This document shows, piece by piece, positions 56,192 through 64,000 of a stretch of 64,000 nt of DNA. Origin of the DNA: Bretschneidera sinensis (lineage: Eukaryota; Streptophyta; Magnoliopsida; Brassicales; Akaniaceae); assembly GCA_023935145.1 (NCBI GenBank), contig CM043698.1, positions 39,953,501 through 40,017,500 on the forward strand, in the 5' to 3' direction. A program made the translations under genes and the position numbers. Position 1 is the stretch's first letter, and each line of letters begins with the position of its first letter. A model generated the notes under the pieces. That model did not search any database. It had not been told where the DNA came from and saw nothing but the letters and a program-made list of their open reading frames with translations.

Positions 56192-58192
56192 CTATTATAA
56201 AATCTTCGCCTTAAGAGTGGGGTAATTTAGTAATTTCACATTAAAAAAGTGGTGGCTACAAGAAATGTCTGAAAACGTACATAAGTTTCCATATGTTGTC
56301 AAATTTATAATATTATATAATATAATTATAATATATTAAAAAAAGATGCAGCAAAAGAAGAATATGTGAGTCTTCATGTTCATGTGAAGATAATGTTTAA
56401 AGAATTGATATTTATAATAAAATAATATAATACTATATTTAAAAAAATAAAAGAAACAAGAAAAAAAAAAGAACAAGTGAGTCTTCATATTCATGTAAAG
56501 ACATTGTTTAAGGAATTGATATTTATAATAAATAATTTAGTAATAATATATTTTTAAAAAAAGGCAAATGAATAACAGGTAAATCTTCATGTTCACGTGA
56601 AGACAATGATTTAAGGAATTGATATTTATAATAAAATAATATATTTTTCTAAAAAAAATAAAAGTGGCAAAAAAAGAACATATAAGTCTTCATGTTCACA
56701 AGATAGTCTCTCTCCATTCATTTCTCTTCTTCTTCAACTCTATTTCTCTCTAGCAAAAATTTGGACATAAATTCTCCAAAAATTTTAGATAATTTAAGTT
56801 ATCCAATTTCAATATCAAGATTTCATATCATTTGGGGGTAAGTTTCCAATAAAACTCATATTTTAATCTTATGTTACAGATAAACATTTAGCTAAAGAAT
56901 TTTTTGTTTCATCTATTTAGACATAACTTCAATTAAAAAATTTATTGGAATTGTAAAACTAAGGACATAACTAAATAATTATATTGTTTGAATTAAGCTA
57001 TGAGATAGTAAGATTGATAAGTATATTCTGGTTAGGTAGAGGTGAACCATCTAGGGGTGTTACTGAGACGAGCGCACAATATAAGAAGTGATCCACGGAT
57101 AGTGTTTAGTGCTTCACGATAAATTCACTTTACTGTTAGTAAGTGAGAAGAAATAGAGCTATGAATAAAACTTGAAACGAGAAAAGTTAATGAATATGCT
57201 ATGAATATGTTAAATCTAATGAAATATAGGATATCAGTATGAAATTTATTGATATAACTCTTAATGATGAACTGATGTGGATTATATCTTTGAAAATATG
57301 AGTAAATCTCATATATTGAATTATTTTGACATATTATAGATTTTTACAAAGAGAAAAATATTTGAATTGCATATTGTTATGTTATGCTTGTATGTATGTG
57401 ATTGTACATATGCATTTTCGGGCCATAAGTTTGGAGTATGGTCCGGAAAAGGCTAGACCCATGGCTGGTTTGGATGTAAACGTATCGACACGTGGGGAGA
57501 CGTCCCTAACAGCTACATCAGAGAATTGTACGAATACCCAAAAATGGATGAGATATGATGTGGAAAAAAAGTTCAAGAATCTTGCATATGCACTCATGAG
57601 ATATCCTATTATTTTATTGAGATGTTGATACTTCAAAATGATTTTCAAAAAAAAAAAAAATTTGTGATAAGATAATTGTGAAGTCATCTGATGTTGATTT
57701 GGATATCTAGAGTGATATTTATATGTTGAATGAAATACATGAAATATAGTATGATATGAAAAATGATGATTGAATGAAAATATATTGATTGATATATGAA
57801 TTGTAATTATAATTATGAATTGAAGTGTACAAATCGAATACTTATGGAAAATTGAGCATCACTGAGCTTGAAAAGCTCACTCCTTTTATTTTAATTAAAT
57901 TTCAGGTTGTGAGCATGAAGGTTGATAAAAATCCTTGATTTGAGGCTATTTTTTAGTATTTAGGTGGGTTCTATCAACATCCTCAAAAAGGAAAAAATAT
58001 ATATATATTTGTGAAAATTGTAAATGTGTCTTGTACATAAACATACATGGATGCATATATTTTTATGAAAAATGTAATAAAATTTATATTGTAAATTTTT
58101 TAAGTTATGAAAATATTTTTTGCATTGTCGTGCTTCGTACTAAAAGGTAACGACACCATCTTGGGTAGGTCCATCAGGGATGGGTCATTACA
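56192..58192 (+). repeat. Tek-2 5' LTR
   Basis: It ends GGGATGGGTCATTACA, with the chromovirus GTCGTGCTTCGTAC and GAGCTTGAAAAGCTCA motifs shared with Tek-1. Its left boundary is uncertain; the first bases after solo LTR-2 already look like the inside of the LTR. It holds a tandem repeat at 56360-56700. Short frames (for example 57326-57628) are not supported as genes. Confidence 0.75.
56360..56700 (+). repeat. 100-110-bp tandem repeat with palindromic core
   Basis: Units carry TCTTCATGTTCATGTGAAGA (56371), GTCTTCATATTCATGTAAAG (56482), TCTTCATGTTCACGTGAAGA (56584) and a partial copy (56687), 102-111 bp apart, followed by GGAATTGATATTTATAATAAA. The third unit contains TTCACGTGAA, a palindrome with a G-box core. 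Confidence 0.8.
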
Positions 58193-58196
58193 ATTT

Positions 58197-58208
58197 TGGT
58201 ATCAAAGC
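58197..58208 (+). other. Tek-2 primer binding site
   Basis: TGGTATCAAAGC, one base from the initiator tRNA-Met site, four bases after the LTR. Confidence 0.85.
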
Positions 58209-58290
58209 TATAGGTTTAATATTTTGTAGATTGCATAAAAAATTTGGTCTTGTGGTTTCTAAAATAATTTCTTTTGATGTAGGTCTGAGG

Positions 58291-58515
58291 ATGTCGTGCG
58301 GACATGGTAGACGTAGAGCTAGGGTGAAAAGATGAAGAGGGCATGGTAGGCCCCCTTTGTTTAGAAGAGAAGAGGTTGAAGTTGAGGTTGATTCTTTGGT
58401 TTCTAAAAAGGAACATATAAATAGTGCACTTGGTGCTACTAGTGATGCAGTGAGAAATTCTAAGGCTGAAAGAGATGAGTTAAGAGAAACTCTTACTCAG
58501 ACTCTTGATAGGTTA
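58291..58515 (+). pseudogene. Tek-2 gag, N-terminal fragment
   Basis: It starts MSCGHGRRRARV, then a TGA, then about 60 further residues in frame (NSKAERDELRETLTQTLDRL). It is cut at about 58515 by Cop-2. It resembles the Tek-1 gag start. Confidence 0.7.
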
Positions 58516-58930
58516 AATCATATATAGACTTCTTGAGTCTCCATACCAGATGATCCTTACCATCTTCCTTAAATCCCTTAAGTTGCACCATATGGACTTC
58601 CTCACAAAGATCCCCATTGAGAAAAGAAGTTTTCGTGTCCATCAGATGTAGCTTTAGATCATAATGAGCTACTAGTGTCATTATCAATCTAAAAGAATCC
58701 TTAGTGGAAACTAGAAAAAAATTACCATTTTAGTCAATACCTTCTCTCTAAGTGAATCTTTTGACAACTAATTTGGCCTTAAACCTATCAATTTTCCCTT
58801 TGGAGTCCTTCTTGGTCTTGTACACCCATTTGCAGTTAATGGACTTGCAATAGTCAGGAAGCTCTATAAGGTCCCACATATAATTATGTCCCATAGAATT
58901 AATCTCATCTCTCATTGCATCCCACCACAA
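58516..58930 (-). pseudogene. Cop-2 reverse transcriptase, N-terminal part
   Basis: On the minus strand MRDEINSMGHNYMWDLIELP, CKWVYKTKKDSKGKIDRFKAKLV, then after a break LMDTKTSFLNGDLCEEVHM and LKKSIYDL. These are the first copia RT motifs. The YVDD part is absent. Confidence 0.85.
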
Positions 58931-59973
58931 ATCATATTAAGAACCAAAAACAACTTTTGAAAAATTCACTGGATTTAGTATATGGCCAATATCAAAATCA
59001 CTTTTATCTAAGTAGACCATATAATCAAGAGGAATGGTGGATTTCTTCTGCCTAACAGATCTTCTAACTGGTATTTCCATAACTTTTTCATGTACTTGAG
59101 GTATCTCATCAGGTGCTTGCTGAATAACTTACTCCTGCTCCACTAAAGGTGTCACCATAGATACCACTAAATCCTATTATATACTTAAAGAATAATATAT
59201 TATTCTATTCTCCCTATTTTTTTTCCATGTCTAAAGAGAAACTTCTTTGTTCAGCAGTATCGTTCTCTAAAAATTTAGTTGTTTGAGATTCAATAACTCT
59301 AGTGTCTCATATGGGGAAATACAATCTGTAACTTTTGAATGATTTGGGTACCCTATTAAATAATAGTGAGTCGATTTGAGATCCATTTTACTTTCAGTGG
59401 GAACATAAAGACAAACTTTTGCAGGACATCCACAAACTCATAGGTGGTTAAGGTTAAGTTTTCTACTGGTCTAAAGTTCAATCGATGTTTTAGGTACATC
59501 TTTACTAGGGACTCTATTGAGGACATACAAAGCACATTTGATTGTCTCACCCCAAAGATATTATGGTAGTTTGGTTCTACTCATCATGCACCTCATCATG
59601 ACCTTTAGGGTGCAATTTTGCTTTTTGACCGTACCATTTTGTTCAAGACTACCTGACATAACGTACTGACCCACTATTCCACAGTCCTATAAGTATTTGA
59701 AAAATAGACCTTTGTGTTGTCCTGTTGTGTCATATCTACCAAAATACTCTCTTCCCTGGTCAGACCTAACTATCTTAATGACTTTCTCAATTTGTTTATG
59801 AACTTCAGTCTTAAAGATTTAAAACTCATCAGGAGCCTCAAACTTTTCTTTAATTAAGAATAAACAACTATAACGGGACTAATCATTAATGAAAGTTATA
59901 ATTTTTTTTTTTTGCATAATGTGGCTGAATGTTAGTGTGGACAATTTTTAAAAGGTTCAAGCTACCATATGCA
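58931..59973 (-). pseudogene. Cop-2 integrase core and linker
   Basis: 59356-59550 encodes the integrase C-terminal part (RQSNVLCMSSIESLVKMYLKHRLNF; FVFMFPLKVKWI). The region 59560-59900 keeps scattered core residues in broken frames, with stops. 58931-59350 is the variable linker to RT. Confidence 0.65.
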
Positions 59974-60231
59974 TTATTTTTCTGTCTTAGTTAATTTTCC
60001 TCTAAAGCGATCAACACATGTCCTTAGTTCACCGAAGTCAAGAGTAAGTAAGATGGCATCCTTTATTAACCTTTCTACTTTTTCTCCAGAGATGTGGCAA
60101 AGTCTTTTATGCCACAACATGGAAGATTTTTCTTTTATGAGAAGTGTTTTGGTAACAACCTTTTTAATATTATAAGAAGTAGTATAGATTTCATTTCGAT
60201 CTAAACACAGTATATATAAGCCATAAGACAA
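59974..60231 (-). pseudogene. Cop-2 integrase zinc-binding region
   Basis: 85 codons: LYILCLDRNEIYTTSYNIKK and LWHKRLCHISGEKVERLIKDAILLTLDF, the copia pre-integrase module with the HxxxxH half of the finger. The CxxC half falls beyond the stop. Confidence 0.8.
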
Positions 60232-61400
60232 AGTGCAATGACCAATAATTTTTTACTCAAAAATAAAATTAACTATAGAATCTTTAATGTCAAAGGCATA
60301 ACAAACTTTGTCTAAAACCAAAATAAAACTAAATTCCACCTAAATGATGATATATAAAAAGTGTTTCTCAAAATTTATTTAAATCCATAAGCTAGATTAA
60401 AAACTACTACTTTAATGTATTATATGTCCACTTCTTCATTGTTGCTAACTATAAGCTTGGACTCTCCTTTATTTGGTCTCCTTTTGCTTATGAACCCCTG
60501 TAATGTAAAAGCAGCATGGTTAGCTACACCATTATCAAGCCACCAAGACTGGATGGGGCTTCAGTTAAATATGATTCATGCAAGACAAGAGCCAAAGAGT
60601 TACCTTCACTTTTACGTTTTTCTAACCAAGATTTAAATTTTCTGCTTTATTTTTCTGTATGACCCTTATTCCTACAAAAGAAAAACTTCTATTTTTTTCT
60701 TGAAATCAGCACTTATGGATCATTTACCCTACTAAACTAACCAAGTTTATTTTCTTCATTAGATTTGAGAGTAGTTGATTTAGGTCTCTTACTCCTTTTA
60801 TTGGCTTTGGTAACACAATTTGGTTGTTTTCATTCTTAAGCTTTTCATCCTCAACCACACATCTAATTATGAGATCGTTGACTTTTCAAGCCTCATCTTG
60901 GGAGTAGTAGGTAGTTTTAAGCAAAATAAACTCGGGTGCTAAAATATTTAAAGCTTAGTGAACAATTCAAGGTTCAGGAAGGATAAAACCAAGTTTAGCT
61001 AATTTGGTTTGACAATAGACCATCTTAAAAATGTATTCCTTAACCCTTTCTACTAAGTCATACCTCATATAGAATAACTCTTACAAAAAATCTCAATTTC
61101 AATATTCGATGACATTCGGTATCTATTCCCCACAATAGTCATGAATTCTTTTGTCATAGCATTGACTGAAAGACTACTCTTCAAATGGCTTAGAATAAAC
61201 CTTTTCATTGAGGCCAGCCACACATAATTAGATTTGGTCCATGTGGCATAAAATTGTTTCTCTTTCTCAGTACTCGTGGTAGTGAGTTTTACAAGCTTAT
61301 CAATGATCAATGCAATGTCTACATCTGCTATTTCTATGGCAAACTCCACATCATACTTCCATTTCTTGAAATTTGATCCAATCGGAAGCCCAATTGTGAT
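60232..61400 (-). pseudogene. Cop-2 gag and protease remnant
   Basis: 61065-61349 is a gag fragment (FYATWTKSNYVWLASMKRF). Near 60660 CRNKGHTEK is half of a zinc knuckle. Near 60540 WWLDNGVANHA corresponds to the copia protease site (usually LDSGASxH), with Ser replaced by Asn. Several stops. Confidence 0.7.
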
Positions 61401-61860
61401 GATGTTATAAATGATATAAAATGTGACTGTAAAATTAAATAATGTAACTTATTAGCAAAAATGTGATGTTATACTGTACTCTAAAACCATTAATGAGTAC
61501 ATTATCCGGGATTCCAAACTCATTATCGTGAAACACCTTTGGACTGAATACATGACACATGGTATGAAAACCCATACATAAAAGTGGCCTTGAGAATCTA
61601 TTCTTACCTTTGCAAGACTATCACCTTTAAGTGAACAAACCACTAAGGTAAGTTATTTCCCAACCATATACTTTCATGAGTAACCATTTAACTCTAATAC
61701 ACAATCATCACCTTCGGGTGAATGAATGTATACTCAAATTATAGACATCCCTAAAACATACGGGACTGAAAATCCATAAAATCCAACTGAAAGACCACTT
61801 TGGCGTATATAATTCAACTAGACTCATGAAACTATCCCATAATAGAATATGATATATATG
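61401..61860 (-). other. Cop-2 untranslated leader or LTR piece
   Basis: No coding signal that I trust. It lies upstream of Cop-2 gag. I cannot find a primer site or a second copy in the window to prove that it is LTR. Confidence 0.4.
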
Positions 61861-62596
61861 ATTTGTTTGACTAATTATAGGGAGCTAGGGTAGTTTCTAG
61901 GATAGATTTGATATCATGGTATCACCAATTAAGGATTAAGGAAGGAGATGTTCCTAAGACTAATTTTAGGACACTTTATGATCACCATAAATTTCTATTG
62001 ATGCTATTTGGGTTGACAAATGCTCCAACTGTTTTTATGGATTTGATGAATAGAGTATTTAAACTCTTCTTGGATAAATTTGTGGTGGTGTTTATTGATG
62101 ATATCTTGGTGTACTCTAGGAGAGAAGAAGAACATGTAAAATAGTTAGAGATTGTATTAGAAATTCTTAGAATAGATAAATTGCATGCATATTTTTCTAA
62201 GTGTGAATTCTGGTTGAGTGAAGTAACATTCTTAAAGCATGTAGTATCAGAAGATGGAATAGCAGTTGACCCTTAGAAGGTTGAGGTAGTGTTGAATTAA
62301 GAGAAACCTACTAATGTGACAAAAATTTGAAGTTTCTTGGTGTTAGCCGGATATTATAGAAGTTTATCTAAAACTTTTCAATTATTGCAACACTTTTGAC
62401 CAGATTGACTAGAAAGGAAATGAAATTTGAATGGTCTGAGGATTGTGAGAGGTGTTTTCAATTGTTAGAAGAGATGTTAACTATTGCTCCAGTATTAATA
62501 CTTCTTTCAGGAGATAAGGGATTTATAGTGTATAGTGATGCATCACATCAGGGATTGGGTTGGGTATTAATGCGGCGTGGGAAAGTAGTAGCTTAT
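61861..62596 (+). pseudogene. Tek-2 reverse transcriptase and RNase H remnant
   Basis: [45 protein letters not shown] and [20 protein letters not shown] (61890-62144) are chromovirus RT blocks with the catalytic IDD kept. After stops, [18 protein letters not shown] and SEDGIAVDP follow. 62396-62596 is RNase H start (FIVYSDASHQGLGWVLMRRGKVVAY), cut at the Tek-3 junction. Confidence 0.88.
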
Positions 62597-63575
62597 TATA
62601 ATGACCCATCACGGATTGGCCACCCCGAGATGGAATCGTCACATTTTACTATCCCAACATGACACATATATGCAACAATATAAAAACATACATTAACATA
62701 AAATAATAATTACATCCAAGCCTTATCAGAAACCATATATAAAAACATAAAAAAAAATGCATGAATATTTATAGATTTTCAAAATTTTCTTTCTCTTTCT
62801 TTCACAAGCCTGGGGATGTTGACCACATGACTTATTTAAGGTAATTACTCACTCTGAGTATCAGCACAACTATCTACCCGCCCTGCCTGCTGCTTGAAAT
62901 ATTTCAACAATGATGAGTGAGCTTCACAAGCTCAGTGAATTAAATTTACTAAAAGTACTCAATTTGTACACTTCTACTCATAGTTCATAATTAAATCATC
63001 TATCTCTTCTCATAACATATAAAATCAATCATCATACTATCATAATTTACCTCGTTATAAGGTTCACAACATAAAATCAATCATTATCTATCATACCATA
63101 TTCAATCAATCATTAGACTCATCTTTCCATCATTATTATTCAATCAACTGATGATAAGACATCTTAATCATCAATAATAAAATATTCAAATAAAATGCAT
63201 GCAATCATATCATCATCATTTCTTTCTTTCTTTCTCATCGTTTCCTCATCATTCCATACTATCAACATATGGGAAATACTAATTTTGGTATATCATTCGG
63301 GAACATCTTCTCACATGTCGACATGTTTCATCAAGACTAGCTACTTTCTTGGTCTTCCATCTGTGCATATGATCAACAATATATAAGCAAACATATTATA
63401 CTATCAATACAAATCAAACTATCTCTTCATATAATATCAACTTATTGATCACAACCTTAAGAGATTCATTCTCTGTTCAATATACATTTCTTTCAATTAA
63501 TCTTTCATACATACAACATTAATTCAATAATTTTCATTTCATTATACTATCTTTTTATTTCATCCAAATATCATA

Positions 63576-63606
<31 letters not shown>

Positions 63607-64000
63607 TCAATAATCTTTTCGTATTATTTATCATATCACTTTCCATACAATTTTCATTTTGGTCTCGTTTACTAAAAGTAAATTCAACTCTCTTAGTAAC
63701 ACTTAAAGCCACTTTTGGATAACCTTTTTTCCTTTCCTTTTCTTTTTCAGCAATTCCACCCGATTGCTGATCACAAACAACTTTTTCAAAGCTTTTCTCG
63801 CATTTCTTGAAAATTCTTTCGTAAACTTCAACAAATTTCAATCTTTAATTATCAAATCCTTCAATCCCAAATGTTTATCAATGTTTTTCAGTCCTTTTCT
63901 AGGAAGAGTAGTCTTAGAGAGAGAAAATTATTTCATAAATTAATTTCAAACTTCAAAATCCTTCATATAGAACATTTTTGAAAAATTTACAAATCTGTCA
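62597..64000 (-). repeat. Tek-3 LTR, inverted chromovirus LTR, partial
   Basis: It reads TATAATGACCCATC..GGCCACCCCGAGATGG, the complement of a chromovirus LTR end, and shares AAGCTCAGTGAATTAAATTTACTAAAAGTAC (complement, near 62928) with the Tek-1 LTR. It inserted in Tek-2 RNase H. The rest runs off the window. Short frames in it have no support. Confidence 0.8.
63575..63602. repeat. (TG)n microsatellite
   Basis: About 28 bases of TG dinucleotides within the Tek-3 LTR. Confidence 0.95.

Larger units (their letters stand above)
58516..61860 (-). mobile_element. Cop-2: Ty1/copia fragment without LTRs
   Basis: On the minus strand it holds gag, protease, integrase and the first part of RT, ending at SIYDL. 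RNase H, polypurine tract and both LTRs are not seen. It lies between Tek-2 gag and RT, so the join is probably a deletion or rearrangement and not a simple insertion; I find no TSD. Confidence 0.75.
56192..62596 (+). mobile_element. Tek-2: decayed Ty3/gypsy chromovirus
   Basis: 5' LTR, initiator tRNA-Met primer site and gag start are at 56192-58515; RT and RNase H resume at 61861. The stretch between is the copia fragment Cop-2 in opposite orientation, and most of gag and all protease are missing. It is cut within RNase H by the inverted LTR Tek-3. It is related to Tek-1 but distinct in LTR sequence. Confidence 0.8.

Noticed and set aside
57326..57687. Small genes on both strands in the Tek-2 LTR
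   Set aside because: The frames of about 100 residues overlap each other on opposite strands, contain low-complexity ends and show no recognisable motif.

Overview
This window is a block of plant repetitive DNA. I see no host protein gene, rRNA or tRNA gene. It is AT-rich and consists almost entirely of LTR retrotransposons of angiosperm lineages: Ty3/gypsy chromoviruses of the Tekay/Del type (here Tek-1, Tek-2, Tek-3), Ty3/gypsy Athila-like elements with tRNA-Asp primer sites (Ath-1 to Ath-4, plus two solo LTRs), a Ty1/copia Sirevirus (Sir-1) and two decayed Ty1/copia elements (Cop-1, Cop-2). Element names are local labels. The composition suggests heterochromatic, possibly pericentromeric, DNA of a flowering plant; the species cannot be told from the sequence.

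Left half (1-41475), a nest of insertions read from junctions and target-site duplications (TSDs). Ath-3 (minus, 34579-41475 visible) was entered by Tek-1 (plus, 1-34578, left end outside the window). Tek-1's reverse transcriptase was split by Ath-1 (plus, 3662-30801, TSD cctgt). Ath-1's reverse transcriptase was split by Ath-2 (minus, 8075-15365, TSD gttgg/gctgg). Ath-1's 3' LTR was split by Sir-1 (minus, 20081-30467, TSD ggttt). Sir-1 is the only element that looks close to intact: gag, pol and a third ORF are open, and its two 1251-bp LTRs differ at one base by my hand comparison.

Right half (41476-64000). Here lie an old Sirevirus-type LTR (about 41476-42420), a solo LTR (42734-44045, TSD ctcgt), Cop-1 (minus, from 44218) split by Ath-4 (plus, 45992-53123, TSD ggtac), a second solo LTR (54921-56191), the decayed chromovirus Tek-2 (plus, 56192-62596) with a copia fragment Cop-2 (minus, 58516-61860) in it, and an inverted chromovirus LTR, Tek-3, running off the right edge.

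The most interesting signal is non-coding. Several unrelated LTR families here each carry their own array of short palindromes, and in most of them it lies just upstream of a TATA box. Sir-1 has CCAGTCGACTGG ten times in each LTR and twelve more near-copies between pol and the third ORF. Ath-1 has TGCGATCGATCGCA-like sites, solo LTR-2 GTGCGCTCGAGC-like sites, Ath-4 AGGGTGCACCCT-like sites, and Tek-2 a roughly 105-bp repeat centred on a TTCACGTGAA palindrome. Other leads are a UAG codon between gag and protease in the young Sir-1, a shared G6 run at which two Athila elements need a -1 shift to continue gag, a conserved box just after pol kept in two deletion derivatives, and nonsense codons that almost all look like C-to-T changes.
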